Origin: CAMAVH01 sp046297835
Lineage (GTDB): Bacteria; Pseudomonadota; Alphaproteobacteria; SMXQ01
NCBI GenBank assembly: GCA_046297835.1
Contig: JBKBHI010000007.1
Location: 124,001 to 188,000 of the forward strand
Length of the DNA stretch: 64,000 nucleotides
Reading direction: 5' to 3'
Part shown: positions 11,049-19,943 of the stretch, one piece after another
How positions within the stretch are numbered: position 1 is the first letter of the stretch
How the letters are laid out: the number at the start of each line of letters is the position of its first letter
Program-made: the position numbers and the translations under genes
Notes under the pieces: model-generated
Seen by the model: the letters and a program-made list of their open reading frames with translations, nothing else
Database searches by the model: none
Told to the model about the DNA's origin: nothing

Positions 11049-11534
11049 ATGCCGTCCTTCGATATCGTCTCCCGCACCGATCTCGCCGAGGTCGAAAACG
11101 CCGTGCGCAACATCCAGCGCGAGATCGGCACGCGCTTCGACTTCAAGGGCAGCAAGAGCTCCATCGAGAACAAGGAGGGCACGCTGACCGTGCTCGCCGA
11201 CGACGATATGAAGCTCAAGCAGATCCACGAGCTGATTAAAGGCCACATGACGCGGCGCGGCGTCGACGCCGGCGCGCTCGATTTCAAGACGCCGGAGAAG
11301 GCGTCGGGCGACATGCTGCGCCAGACCATCGTGGTCAAGCAGGGCATCGAGCAAGAGCTGGCCAAGCGCCTCGTGAAAGAGATCAAGGCGAGCAAGATGA
11401 AAGTGCAGGCCGCGATCCAGGGCGACGAGCTGCGCGTGTCGGGCAAGAAGCGCGACGATCTGCAAGAAGCCATCGCCATGATCAAGGGGCTGAAGATCGA
11501 GATGCCACTGCAATATGTGAACTTCCGCGACTGA
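11049..11534 (+). CDS. yajQ: YajQ family nucleotide-binding protein
   Basis: A 161-residue member of the YajQ/DUF520 family. Some members bind cyclic di-GMP or nucleic acids; the function of this one is not known. The start at 11049 gives the family N-terminus MPSFDIVSRTDLAEVENAV; an AAAGG lies just upstream, and an in-frame ATG at 11031 adds six unconserved residues. Further family blocks are EIGTRFDFKGSKSS, LRQTIVVKQGIEQELAK and the ending LPLQYVNFRD-like sequence (MPLQYVNFRD). A TauD-like gene follows 25 bp downstream and may be co-transcribed. Confidence 0.92.
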   Translation: MPSFDIVSRTDLAEVENAVRNIQREIGTRFDFKGSKSSIENKEGTLTVLADDDMKLKQIHELIKGHMTRRGVDAGALDFKTPEKASGDMLRQTIVVKQGIEQELAKRLVKEIKASKMKVQAAIQGDELRVSGKKRDDLQEAIAMIKGLKIEMPLQYVNFRD

Positions 11535-11559
11535 CGCCGCAAGAGAAGGGCGCCATCCG

Positions 11560-12582
11560 ATGCCGTTGACGCCGGCGCATGACAGGATCGTCGATCACCC
11601 CGCCGCCTGGACCAACTGGTCCGTCGGCGGGATCGATGCCTTGCGCGTCGAGCTCAAGCCAGCGCATCTCTCGGCCATCGACGATCTGTTGGAAAAGCTG
11701 CGCCGCGCGCCGACGCAAAGCATCGCGCGCCAGCATTTCGACCATCCGGCGCTCAACATCTTTCTCGCGCGCTTATTCGCGGAGATTCAGCACGGGCGCG
11801 GCGCGGTTCTGCTGTCGGGCCTCGACCGCGCGCGCTATTCCGACGCCGATCTGGAGCGAATCTATTGGGGCTTTTGCGCCCATTGGGGCGTCGCGGCGAC
11901 GCAAAGCGCGTTCGGCGACCGGCTGGGCCGCGTGCGCAACACGCCGGTCGGCCCCGAGAACCCGACGGGGCGGCGCTATCGCAGCGACGAGGAGCTCAAG
12001 CCGCACACCGACAGTTTCGAGATCGTCGGCTATCTCTGCCTGCAGAAAGCGGTGGCGGGCGGCGACAGCGAGATCGTCAGCGCGCTCGCCATCCACAACG
12101 AGATTCTCCGTACGCGGCCGGATCTGCTCGCGCCGCTCTATCGCGGCTTCCCCTATTCTTCGTCGGAGGCGGCGAACAGCGACCGGCCGCTGACCATGGG
12201 CGCGGTGCCGGTGTTCAGCTATGTCGGCGGCCAGCTCAGCGCGCGCTATGTGCGCAGTCAGATGGAGCGCGCCTCGCGCATGCTCGCCGACGCGCCGGGC
12301 TGGGGCGAGATGCCCGACGAGCTGATCGAGGCGCTCGACTATTTCGACAGCCTCTCGTCGCGCGAGGACCTCGCCATGCGCTTCATGCTGGAGCCCGGCG
12401 AGATGTATCTCGTCAACAATTTCACCGCGCTGCACGCCCGCGCCAGCTTCATCGACGGGCCGCGCCGCCGCCGCCATCTGCTGCGCATGTGGCTCGAAGT
12501 GCCGAACGGACGCCGCGTCATGCCGGAATATACCTGGCAGGCCAATTCCTATAAGCGCATCGGCGCGATGCGGGCGTCGTAA
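11560..12582 (+). CDS. TauD/TfdA-like Fe(II)/2-oxoglutarate dioxygenase
   Basis: A 340-residue protein with the iron facial triad of the TauD/TfdA family: HTD at 149-151 and a distal His at 292 in TALHARASF. An arginine-rich segment (RRRRHLLRMWLE) just after it supplies the 2-oxoglutarate-binding Arg. Such enzymes hydroxylate small organic acids or amino-acid derivatives; the substrate cannot be told from sequence. It lies between yajQ and an amidase-like fusion gene, with no sulfonate or phosphonate genes nearby. The WLEVPNGR ending is shared with clavaminate-synthase-like proteins. Confidence 0.8.
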   Translation: MPLTPAHDRIVDHPAAWTNWSVGGIDALRVELKPAHLSAIDDLLEKLRRAPTQSIARQHFDHPALNIFLARLFAEIQHGRGAVLLSGLDRARYSDADLERIYWGFCAHWGVAATQSAFGDRLGRVRNTPVGPENPTGRRYRSDEELKPHTDSFEIVGYLCLQKAVAGGDSEIVSALAIHNEILRTRPDLLAPLYRGFPYSSSEAANSDRPLTMGAVPVFSYVGGQLSARYVRSQMERASRMLADAPGWGEMPDELIEALDYFDSLSSREDLAMRFMLEPGEMYLVNNFTALHARASFIDGPRRRRHLLRMWLEVPNGRRVMPEYTWQANSYKRIGAMRAS

Positions 12583-12694
12583 GCGGCGCGAATCCGCACC
12601 GCGTTCGCCGCGCATCGAAAAAACAAAATCAAAAGCCGCCGAATGGAGCGGCTGTGCGATAATCCGCGCCTGTAAACGACGCGAGGATAATCTG

Positions 12695-14248
12695 ATGAAA
12701 AGCCCGAACCGATCCAAGCTCAGCGTGCGCCAAGCGCGGGTTTCGGACATCGACACGATTATCGCGATGATGAAACGCGCCTATCCGGATATGCCGGTCT
12801 ATACGCCGGGCAACATCCAGGGTCAGATATCGAATTTTCCCGAAGGGCAATTCGTCGCTGAATACGGCGACAGGATCGTCGGCTATGCGGCGACCTTCCG
12901 CATCGACGAGGCGAGCGGCCTCTCGGCGCACAGCTGGACGGAGATCACCGGCGGCGGCCATGCGTCGCGCCACGACCCGCGCGGCGAATGGCTTTACGGC
13001 ATGGAGGTTTGCGTCGACCCCGACTGGCAGGGGCGGCGCGTCGGCCAAAGGCTTTACGAGGCGCGCAAACGCCTCGCCGAGAATTTGGAACTGAAAGGCA
13101 TCTTGTTCGGCGGCCGTTTGCCCGGTTTGTCGCGACGGATTCGCCAGTTCGGGACGGCGGAGGCTTATCTGGAGGCGGTCCAAGCGCGCAAAGTGCGCGA
13201 TCTCGTCGCGTCGTTCCAATTGGCCAACGGCTTCGAGGCGCTTCGCGTGCTGCACGACTATCTGCCGAGCGACAAGGAGAGCCTCGGCTGCGCCGCGCAC
13301 ATGATCTGGCGCAATCCTTACGTCGATCAGACGGCGCATGCGCCGCAACCTTCGATGCGCCCGAAGGACTGGGTGCGGGTGGCGACGGTCCAGTTCCAGC
13401 AGCGTCAGGTGGCGAGTTTCGAGGAGTTCATCTCCAACATCGAATATTTCGTCGATGTCGTGTCCGACTATAAATCGGACTTCGTGGTTTTCCCGGAGCT
13501 GTTCACCTTGCAGCTGCTGGCGTTCGAGAAGCGCAAGCTCGGGCCGATGGAGGCGATCGAGGCGCTGACCCGCCACACCGAGGCGTTCAAGAACGCGATG
13601 CGCGAGATGGCGATGGGCTACAACATCAACATCGTCGGCGGCTCGCATCCGACGCGCATGCCGGACGGCGACATCCACAACGTCGCCTACGTGTTCCTGC
13701 GCGACGGTTCGGTGCACGCCCAGGAGAAAATCCACCCGACGCCCAACGAACGTTATTGGTGGAACATCAAGGGCGGCGATACGGTGCGCGCCATCGATAC
13801 CGATTGCGGCCCGATCGGCGTGCTTGTCTGCTACGACAGCGAGTTTCCCGAATTGGCCCGCCGTCTCGCCGACGAAGGCGCGCGGCTGCTGTTCGTGCCG
13901 TTTTGCACGGACAACCGCCAGGGCTATCTGCGGGTGCGCTATTGCTCCCAAGCCCGCGCGATCGAAAATCAATGCTATGTCGCGATGGCCGGCAACGTCG
14001 GCAACCTGCCCAACGTCGAGAACATGGACGTGCAATACGCCCAGTCTTGCATTCTGACGCCGTGCGATTTCCCGTTCGCGCGCGACGGCATCGCCGCCGA
14101 GGCGACGGAGAACGTGGAGACGATCGCGGTGGCCGATCTCGATTTCTCCGACATTTCCTGGGCGCGCAGCGAGGGCACCGTGCGCAACCTGCGCGACCGC
14201 CGGTTCGATCTTTACCGGGTGGCGTGGCGGGATTCGGGGCGCATCTGA
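12695..14248 (+). CDS. Bifunctional GNAT acetyltransferase / nitrilase-superfamily hydrolase
   Basis: A 517-residue two-domain fusion. Residues 10 to about 190 form a GNAT domain (VRQARVSDIDTIIAMMKRA; acetyl-CoA site around VDPDWQGRRVGQRLYEARK). Residues from about 225 form a carbon-nitrogen hydrolase domain with a complete Glu-Lys-Cys triad: E268 (FPELFT), K345 (EKIHPTPNE) and C379 (VCYDSEFPE). The hydrolase should cleave an amide or nitrile, and the acetyltransferase may act on the released amine. The architecture recurs in bacteria, but its substrate is unknown. A GAGGA sits 7 bp before the ATG. The gene is not overlapped by its neighbours and probably has its own promoter. Confidence 0.88.
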   Translation: MKSPNRSKLSVRQARVSDIDTIIAMMKRAYPDMPVYTPGNIQGQISNFPEGQFVAEYGDRIVGYAATFRIDEASGLSAHSWTEITGGGHASRHDPRGEWLYGMEVCVDPDWQGRRVGQRLYEARKRLAENLELKGILFGGRLPGLSRRIRQFGTAEAYLEAVQARKVRDLVASFQLANGFEALRVLHDYLPSDKESLGCAAHMIWRNPYVDQTAHAPQPSMRPKDWVRVATVQFQQRQVASFEEFISNIEYFVDVVSDYKSDFVVFPELFTLQLLAFEKRKLGPMEAIEALTRHTEAFKNAMREMAMGYNINIVGGSHPTRMPDGDIHNVAYVFLRDGSVHAQEKIHPTPNERYWWNIKGGDTVRAIDTDCGPIGVLVCYDSEFPELARRLADEGARLLFVPFCTDNRQGYLRVRYCSQARAIENQCYVAMAGNVGNLPNVENMDVQYAQSCILTPCDFPFARDGIAAEATENVETIAVADLDFSDISWARSEGTVRNLRDRRFDLYRVAWRDSGRI

Positions 14249-14358
14249 CGGGGCTCGGCGGGCGTTCCGCCGCCGTTTGCATCCGCCCGCCGAATGGCCT
14301 AAAACCGCCTCGCTGCCGCCCCGCCGCGGTCCCCGCTTTTCCAGCCCGATCGGATCCC

Positions 14359-16041
14359 ATGGCCGCCTATCAATACATCTACGTGATGAAGAATCTCAGC
14401 CGCACCTATCCGGGCGGCCGGGAGGTCGTGAAGAACGTCACGCTCGCCTTCTTGCCGGGCGCCAAGATCGGCGTGCTCGGCGTCAACGGCTCGGGCAAAT
14501 CGACCCTGATGAAGATCATGGCCGGCCTGGACAAGGATTACACGGGCGAAGCGTTCGTCGCCGAGGGCGCCAAGGTCGGCTATTTGTCGCAGGAGCCGGA
14601 GCTCGATCCGAGCAAGACGGTGATGGAGAACGTCATCGAGGGGCTCGGCGAGACCAAGGCGCTGCTCGACCGTTTCGACACGGTGAGCGCGCGCTTCGCC
14701 GAGGAGCTTACCGACGACGAGATGAACGCCCTGATCGCCGAGCAGGCGGAGCTGCAGGAGAAGATCGACGCCATCAACGGCTGGGATCTGCAGCGCACGG
14801 TCGAGATCGCCATGGACGCGCTGCGTTGCCCGCCGGGCGAATCGGAAGTGACCAAGCTGTCGGGCGGCGAGCGCCGCCGCGTCGCGCTATGCCGCTTGCT
14901 GCTGTCCAAGCCCGACCTGCTGCTGCTCGACGAGCCGACCAACCATCTGGACGCCGAATCGGTCGCCTGGCTCGAGAAGTTCTTCGAGAACTATCCCGGC
15001 ACCGTCGTCGCCGTCACCCACGACCGTTACTTCCTCGACAATGTCGCCGGCTGGATTCTCGAGCTCGACCGCGGCAAGGGCATTCCCTACGAGGGCAACT
15101 ACACCGGCTGGCTCGAGCAGAAGCAGAAGCGTCTGGCGGTGGAGGCGTCGCAGGAAAAATCGCGCGAGCGCACCCTGGCGCGCGAATTGGAATGGATCGG
15201 GCAATCTCCCTCCGCCCGCCGCTCGAAATCCAAGGCGCGCATCGCGGCTTATGAAGAGCTGCTGGCCCAGGACAAGGAGCAGCTCGGCGGCGAGGCGCAG
15301 ATCGTCATTCCGCCGGGGCCGCGTCTCGGCGACGTGGTGATCGAGGCCAACGAGGTGCGCAAGGGCTTCGGCGACCGCCTGCTGATCGAGAATTTGAGCT
15401 TCCGCCTGCCGCCAGGCGGGATCGTCGGCGTCATCGGGCCGAACGGCGCCGGCAAGACGACCCTGTTCCGCATGATCACGGGCCACGAAAAGCCCGACGC
15501 GGGCACCTTCCGCACCGGCGAGACGGTGAAGCTCGGCTATGTCGACCAGTCGCGCGACACGCTGACCGACAGCAACACGGTGTGGCAGGAGATATCCGAG
15601 GGCCGCGACGACGTGCTGCTCGGCAAGCGCTCGATGCCGAGCCGGGCCTATGTCGCCGCCTTCAACTTCAAGGGCACCGACCAGCAGAAGAAGGTCGGGC
15701 AGCTCTCGGGCGGCGAGCGCAACCGCGTCCATCTCGCTAAGATGCTGAAAACCGGCGCGAACCTGCTGCTGCTCGACGAGCCGACCAACGATCTCGACGT
15801 CGACACGCTGCGCGCGCTCGAAGAGGCGCTGCTGGAGTTCGCCGGCTGTGCCGTGGTCATCAGCCACGACCGCTGGTTCCTCGACCGCGTCGCGACGCAC
15901 ATCCTGGCGTTCGAGGGCGACAGCGTCGTCACCTGGTTCGAGGGCAATTATCAGGATTACGAGGCCGACAAGAAAAAGCGCCTCGGCGCCGACGCCGACC
16001 AGCCGCACCGCATCAAATACAAGCCGCTGGTGCGCCAGTAA
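14359..16041 (+). CDS. ettA: ABC-F translation factor EttA
   Basis: Energy-dependent translational throttle, a cytoplasmic ABC-F ATPase that binds the ribosomal E site. The 560 residues match the EttA length. The ATG at 14359 gives the EttA-type N-terminus MAAYQYIYVMKNLSR. Two ATPase domains follow, each with Walker A (GVNGSGKST, GPNGAGKTT), the LSGGE signature and LLLLDEPTN. The linker between them carries the basic SARRSKSKARI segment. There are no membrane segments. The frame is open far upstream, but that part is Arg-rich and lies within the preceding gene. A perfect 22-bp-stem terminator follows. Confidence 0.95.
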   Translation: MAAYQYIYVMKNLSRTYPGGREVVKNVTLAFLPGAKIGVLGVNGSGKSTLMKIMAGLDKDYTGEAFVAEGAKVGYLSQEPELDPSKTVMENVIEGLGETKALLDRFDTVSARFAEELTDDEMNALIAEQAELQEKIDAINGWDLQRTVEIAMDALRCPPGESEVTKLSGGERRRVALCRLLLSKPDLLLLDEPTNHLDAESVAWLEKFFENYPGTVVAVTHDRYFLDNVAGWILELDRGKGIPYEGNYTGWLEQKQKRLAVEASQEKSRERTLARELEWIGQSPSARRSKSKARIAAYEELLAQDKEQLGGEAQIVIPPGPRLGDVVIEANEVRKGFGDRLLIENLSFRLPPGGIVGVIGPNGAGKTTLFRMITGHEKPDAGTFRTGETVKLGYVDQSRDTLTDSNTVWQEISEGRDDVLLGKRSMPSRAYVAAFNFKGTDQQKKVGQLSGGERNRVHLAKMLKTGANLLLLDEPTNDLDVDTLRALEEALLEFAGCAVVISHDRWFLDRVATHILAFEGDSVVTWFEGNYQDYEADKKKRLGADADQPHRIKYKPLVRQ

Positions 16042-16054
16042 GCCGAATCGCGCG

Positions 16055-16104
16055 CCGCGCAAATAAAAAGGCCGGCGATTTAGCCGGCCTTTTTATTTGC
16101 GCGG
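16055..16104. terminator. Bidirectional terminator between ettA and the mlaC-like gene
   Basis: A perfect 22-bp inverted repeat, from CCGCGC (16055-16060) through GGCCGGC, a 6-nt loop (16077-16082), and back to GCGCGG (16099-16104). It has A and T tracts in the stem, so it works for both convergent genes. It is unusually long for a terminator. Confidence 0.93.
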
Positions 16105-16114
16105 ACGCTGCCGC

Positions 16115-16762
16115 TCAATTGCGTTCGAGCTGCGCCGTCTTGTCGCGGAGAATGCGCAGCAGACCGCTGACCTGGCCCTGGTTGCGCTGGATCACCGAAG
16201 CGTATTCCTTGCGGTGGGTCAGCGGCATGCTGATGCCTTCGACCTTGATGTCGATGGCGCGGTAGTTGCCGCCCGCCGGACGCACGAGCATCTCGATCGG
16301 GATCGGCTGGCCGCCGCCCGGCTGGTTGATCTGCGAATAGACCACCGTGTCGCCGTCGATCTCGCGTTCGCGGAGCACTTGGAAGGTCTCGCCGGAGTAT
16401 TTTTTGAACAGGCCGGCGTAGGTGTGGGAGACGAGCGTCTCGTAGAGCTTGATGAACTCGGCGCGTTCGGCCTCGCTGGCGCGGTTCCAGTAGATGCCGA
16501 GAACGAAGCGGGCGACGGCCTCCTCGTCGAAGCTCTGCTGCAGCAGGGCGCGCATGCGGTTCACGCGCTCGCCGTCCGAGATCTTCTGGTCGGTCAGTTC
16601 CAAGATGGCGCGGTCGCCCAGGCCCTGCACGAACTTGCCGGCCTCGGAGGCTTGCGCCGGGGCCTGCGCGCGGGCGGTATCGACCTGCCCGGCGAACAGC
16701 CCGGCAGCGAGGAAAAAAGCGGGAACGGCGGCGAACAAGCGGCGCCGGCTGAAAAACTGCAT
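16115..16762 (-). CDS. mlaC: MlaC family periplasmic phospholipid-binding protein
   Basis: Periplasmic carrier of the Mla lipid-transport system (Ttg2D/tol_Tol_Ttg2 family). The 215 residues begin with an export signal, MQFFSRRRLF then a hydrophobic stretch, ending near ARA-QA. The SRRRLF segment resembles a twin-arginine motif. The mature part has the family features VNRMRALLQQSFDE and VLGIYWNRASEAERAEFIKLYETLV. It lies 28 bp downstream of mlaA on the same strand, so the two likely form an operon. The MlaFED transporter genes are not in the window. Confidence 0.9.
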   Translation of the reverse strand: MQFFSRRRLFAAVPAFFLAAGLFAGQVDTARAQAPAQASEAGKFVQGLGDRAILELTDQKISDGERVNRMRALLQQSFDEEAVARFVLGIYWNRASEAERAEFIKLYETLVSHTYAGLFKKYSGETFQVLREREIDGDTVVYSQINQPGGGQPIPIEMLVRPAGGNYRAIDIKVEGISMPLTHRKEYASVIQRNQGQVSGLLRILRDKTAQLERN

Positions 16763-16790
16763 CGCGGTTTCCTGCGCTGGGAAAAGGGCC

Positions 16791-17651
16791 TTAGCGCGAC
16801 GGGCGGAAGGAGACGACGTCGTCCGGCAGGGCGGCCTGGGCGCGCGTCAGGTTCGGGCGGCCTTCGTCGCTCGGCCGGCTGTTGCGGATGTCGTTGGCGC
16901 GCTGCTGGCGATAGAGGCTGCGGATCGCGGCGTAATAGTCCAGCGAGGTGCGCTCCAACTCGTCGAGCGTGTCGATGCTGCGCGCGCGCGCGTCGATGCC
17001 GGTGAGGCCGGCGCGCACGTAGATCAGCCATTCGAGGTCGTTGTTGTCGAGGGCGATGTTCACCGGGTCGGCGAACCATTCGGCGACCAGGCCGGTGGTG
17101 TCGCGCACGTTCGACGGACCGAGCACCGGCAGCATGAGATAGGGCCCTTCGCCGACGCCCCAGACCGCGAAGGTCTGGCCGAAGTCTTCGCCGCGATAGG
17201 GCAGGCCGCGGTCGGCGGCGAGATCGAGCACGCCGCCGATGCCGGCGGTGGTGTTGAGCAGGAAGCGGCCGATCGTGTTGCCGGCGGCATCCATGTCGCC
17301 CTGCAACAGGTTGTTCAGCAGGATGATGGGCGAGCGCAGATTGCGCAGGAAATTGCGGATGCCGTCCTGCGCCTCTTGCGGCAGCACGCCGCGATACACC
17401 TGGGCGGCCGGCTTGATGATGATGCCGTCGACGACGCGGTTGAATTCGAAGATGCCGCGGTTGAGCCCTTCGAGCGGGTCGTTCTCGTCTTCCATGTCCG
17501 CGGCGGGCGCGGCCTGGGCGAACTGGGCCGCCGGGTTGGCGGTCATGGGATCGCGCAGATCCTCCATCGGGGTGGCCCAGACGGGCGCGGCGGACGCGCC
17601 CAGCAGGCTGGCCGAGAGGAGCAGGGAGCGGGAGAGCGGTGCGATGCGCAT
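16791..17651 (-). CDS. mlaA: MlaA/VacJ family outer-membrane lipid-asymmetry protein
   Basis: The MlaA protein removes phospholipids from the outer leaflet and passes them to MlaC. The ATG at 17651 gives 286 residues with an N-terminal signal (MRIAPLSRSLLLSASLLG). The VacJ domain starts at DPLEGLNRGIFEFNRVVD and includes RFLLNTTAGIGGVLDLA and GEGPYLMLPVLGPSNVRD. There is no lipobox cysteine: the signal ends in a SPase I-like AVWA-TP site. The protein therefore appears not to be lipidated, unlike E. coli MlaA. An in-frame start further upstream (17825) would precede the signal with a basic region and is rejected. Confidence 0.9.
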   Translation of the reverse strand: MRIAPLSRSLLLSASLLGASAAPVWATPMEDLRDPMTANPAAQFAQAAPAADMEDENDPLEGLNRGIFEFNRVVDGIIIKPAAQVYRGVLPQEAQDGIRNFLRNLRSPIILLNNLLQGDMDAAGNTIGRFLLNTTAGIGGVLDLAADRGLPYRGEDFGQTFAVWGVGEGPYLMLPVLGPSNVRDTTGLVAEWFADPVNIALDNNDLEWLIYVRAGLTGIDARARSIDTLDELERTSLDYYAAIRSLYRQQRANDIRNSRPSDEGRPNLTRAQAALPDDVVSFRPSR

Positions 17652-17987
17652 TTGGACCTGATAAGGGGCTCTAGGGGCGAAAACGCGGGATTTAACGAGA
17701 ACGCCACGGATGCGGGTGAACGGCAATATGTCGGCGAGACGTAAAAACTTGGTTGCGCGGCGCGGCCGTCGCCGGCCTTTCCACCCCTCGCTTCCACGAG
17801 CCCCCGTAAGGGTTGGACGTAACACAAGGGGCTTAAAAACACTATCAAGATCAAGGGCCCAGGACTCGGTTGACCGCCCCTGTTGCGGGTTTGCCGCAGA
17901 TCATTCCGCGGGCTGTCATGAATCCGCTGGAACGAGCATAACAATATAATTATATCTTAATCAATCAGCCAAAGGTGAAGACCCTTC
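17652..17987. other. Divergent intergenic region between mlaA and the methionine operon
   Basis: 336 bp with no convincing gene. It must hold the promoters of mlaA (minus) and of the ArsR-metF-metH unit (plus). The last 50 bp are strikingly AT-rich for this genome and contain a TATAAT at 17945-17950 within a perfect palindrome (17944-17955). No known SAM or cobalamin riboswitch core could be recognised by eye. Confidence 0.6.
17944..17955. promoter_or_regulatory. Palindromic operator over the -10 box of the methionine operon
   Basis: ATATAATTATAT is a perfect 12-bp palindrome 32 bp upstream of the ArsR-type regulator's start. It contains TATAAT, a consensus -10 element. Protein bound here would block transcription, so it is a candidate site for the ArsR-family regulator encoded next. 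No good -35 was found. Confidence 0.5.
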
Positions 17988-18968
17988 ATGACCACGATGG
18001 ACGACTATCTCGACAAACTCCGGGCGGCCGCCGAACCCACGCGGCTTCGGCTTTTGGCCTTATGCGCCCAGGGCGAGTTGACGGTCACGGAGCTCACCCA
18101 AATCCTCGGTCAGAGCCAGCCGCGCGTCTCCCGCCACCTGAAATTGATGGTCGAGGCGGGGCTGCTCGACCGCTTCCGCGAGGGCACCTGGGCGTTCTAC
18201 CGCCTCGCCCAGGGCGACGCCGCCGGCCTCGCCCGCAAGCTGATCGAAATGATGCCGACGGACGACGGCCTGCTGGCGCTGGACAACGAGCGCCTCAAGA
18301 CGATCAAGGATAGCCGCGCCGAGACCGCCGCCAGCTATTTCAGCAAGAACGCCGCCCAGTGGGACAAGATTCGCGAGATGTACGCCCACGACGACGAGGT
18401 CGAGAAAGCGCTGCTCGGCCTCTTGCCCAAGGACAATCTCGGCGACGTGCTCGATATCGGCACCGGCACCGGCAAGGTTCTGTCCATGCTCGGCCCCCGG
18501 GCCGAACAGGCGGTCGGCATCGACGCCTCGCGCGAGATGCTCGCCCTGGCGCGCGCCAACCTCGACGCCGCCGGCCTGCGCCAATGCCAGGTGCGCCATG
18601 GCGACATGTACATGCTGCCGGTGCCATCGCAATCCTTCGACGTCGTCACCGTCCATCAGGTTCTGCATTACGCCGACGACCCGGCCTCGGCCATCGGCGA
18701 GGCGGCCCGCGCGCTGCGTCCCGGCGGGCGGTTGATCGTGGTCGATTTCGCGCCGCATCAGCAGGAATTCATGCGCGACGAGCACGCCCATCGCCGCCTG
18801 GGCTTCGCCGACAGCGACATGCAGGGCTGGTTCAAGGCCGCCGGCCTCAAGCCCGCCGTGCCGGTGCGTCTGGCCGGCGATCCCCTGACCGTGGTGCTCT
18901 GGGCGGCCGACCGTCCGGCCGAGGCGCAGGTCGCGGCCGGCGTCGCGCAACGCGCCGCCACCGCTTGA
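17988..18968 (+). CDS. ArsR-family regulator fused to a SAM-dependent methyltransferase
   Basis: A 326-residue fusion. Residues 1-100 are an ArsR/SmtB winged helix (AEPTRLRLLALCAQGELTV; recognition helix near SQPRVSRHLKLMVEAGLL). Residues 105 onward are a class I methyltransferase with the SAM site VLDIGTGTGKVLSML. The metal-binding Cys motif of metalloregulators is not evident. ArsR-type regulators such as SahR and SamR are known to control the SAM cycle in proteobacteria, and this gene sits directly upstream of metF and metH. It therefore probably senses SAM or SAH and controls its own operon through the palindrome at 17944-17955; that is inference. Confidence 0.85.
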   Translation: MTTMDDYLDKLRAAAEPTRLRLLALCAQGELTVTELTQILGQSQPRVSRHLKLMVEAGLLDRFREGTWAFYRLAQGDAAGLARKLIEMMPTDDGLLALDNERLKTIKDSRAETAASYFSKNAAQWDKIREMYAHDDEVEKALLGLLPKDNLGDVLDIGTGTGKVLSMLGPRAEQAVGIDASREMLALARANLDAAGLRQCQVRHGDMYMLPVPSQSFDVVTVHQVLHYADDPASAIGEAARALRPGGRLIVVDFAPHQQEFMRDEHAHRRLGFADSDMQGWFKAAGLKPAVPVRLAGDPLTVVLWAADRPAEAQVAAGVAQRAATA

Positions 18969-19007
18969 GGGCGTCGCCGCCGCGACCAAAAAATTGAGGA
19001 CAGTTTC

Positions 19008-19943
19008 GTGAGTGATCCCCTCGGCGTCGTCGCCGACCCCGCCGGTTTGCAAGTGTCCTTCGAGTTCTTCCCGCCCAAGACGGAGAAGATGGAGGAGAGC
19101 CTGTGGCAGGCCGTGCGCCGCCTGGAGCCGATGGGGCCGCGCTTCGTCTCCGTCACCTACGGCGCCGGCGGCACGACCCGCGAGCGCACCCATGCCACCG
19201 TGGCGCGCCTGCGCGCCGAAACCTCGCTCGAGCCGGCGGCGCATCTGACCTGCGTCGGCGCGACGCGCGCGGAAGTCGATGACGTGGCTCGGCAATATTG
19301 GGCGGCCGGCGTGCGCCACATCGTCGCGCTGCGCGGCGACGCCCCGCCCGGCCCCGACGGCCAGTTCGCCCCCTACGCGCCGCATCCGGACGGCTATGCC
19401 TATGCCGCCGATCTCGTCGCCGGCTTGAAGAAGGTCGCCGATTTCGAGATTTCGGTCGCCGCCTATCCGGAGATGCATCCGACCGCGACGAGCGCGCAGG
19501 CCGATCTCGACAATCTGAAGAAGAAAATCGATGCCGGCGCGACGCGCGCCATCACGCAATATTTCTTCGACCCGGCCGTCTTCCTGCGGTTCGTCGAAAA
19601 GGCCCGCAAAGCCGGCATTTCCGTGCCCATCGTGCCGGGCATCCTGCCGGTGACGAATTTCGCCCAAGTGGTGAAATTCAGCAAAGCCTGCGGCACCGCG
19701 GTGCCGCCCTGGCTGGCGCGGCTGTTCGAGGATCTCGACGGCGACCCCGAGACCCGCAAACTGGTCGCCGCCACCGTCGCGGCGCGCCAGTGCCTGGCGC
19801 TGGAAAGCGCCGGCGTGAAGGAATTCCATTTCTACACGCTGAACCGCGCCGATCTGGTCTACGCCATCTGCCACATCCTCGGCCTGCGCCCGAACGCGGA
19901 CGAAGCCGCCGTCGCGGTCCAGAAAACGGGAGCGGGCGCATGA
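19008..19943 (+). CDS. metF: 5,10-methylenetetrahydrofolate reductase
   Basis: FAD enzyme that makes 5-methyltetrahydrofolate for methionine synthase. The 311 residues have the family blocks FEFFPPKTEKMEESLW at the start, SVTYGAGGTTRERT near 50, IVALRGDAPPG near 105, and ISVAAYPEMHP near 150. The TIM-barrel flavin-binding region is complete. The start is a GTG at 19008, 39 bp after the ArsR gene. The stop overlaps the metH start in an ATGA, so the reductase and the synthase that uses its product are translationally coupled. Confidence 0.96.
   Translation: MSDPLGVVADPAGLQVSFEFFPPKTEKMEESLWQAVRRLEPMGPRFVSVTYGAGGTTRERTHATVARLRAETSLEPAAHLTCVGATRAEVDDVARQYWAAGVRHIVALRGDAPPGPDGQFAPYAPHPDGYAYAADLVAGLKKVADFEISVAAYPEMHPTATSAQADLDNLKKKIDAGATRAITQYFFDPAVFLRFVEKARKAGISVPIVPGILPVTNFAQVVKFSKACGTAVPPWLARLFEDLDGDPETRKLVAATVAARQCLALESAGVKEFHFYTLNRADLVYAICHILGLRPNADEAAVAVQKTGAGA

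Noticed and set aside
13756..14358. Long 5' extension of the ettA frame
   Set aside because: It overlaps the GNAT-nitrilase gene in another frame and is Arg-rich; EttA begins at 14359.
17770..17987. SAM-II, SAH or cobalamin riboswitch before the methionine operon
   Set aside because: None of the conserved cores could be found; the AT-rich palindrome fits a protein operator better.
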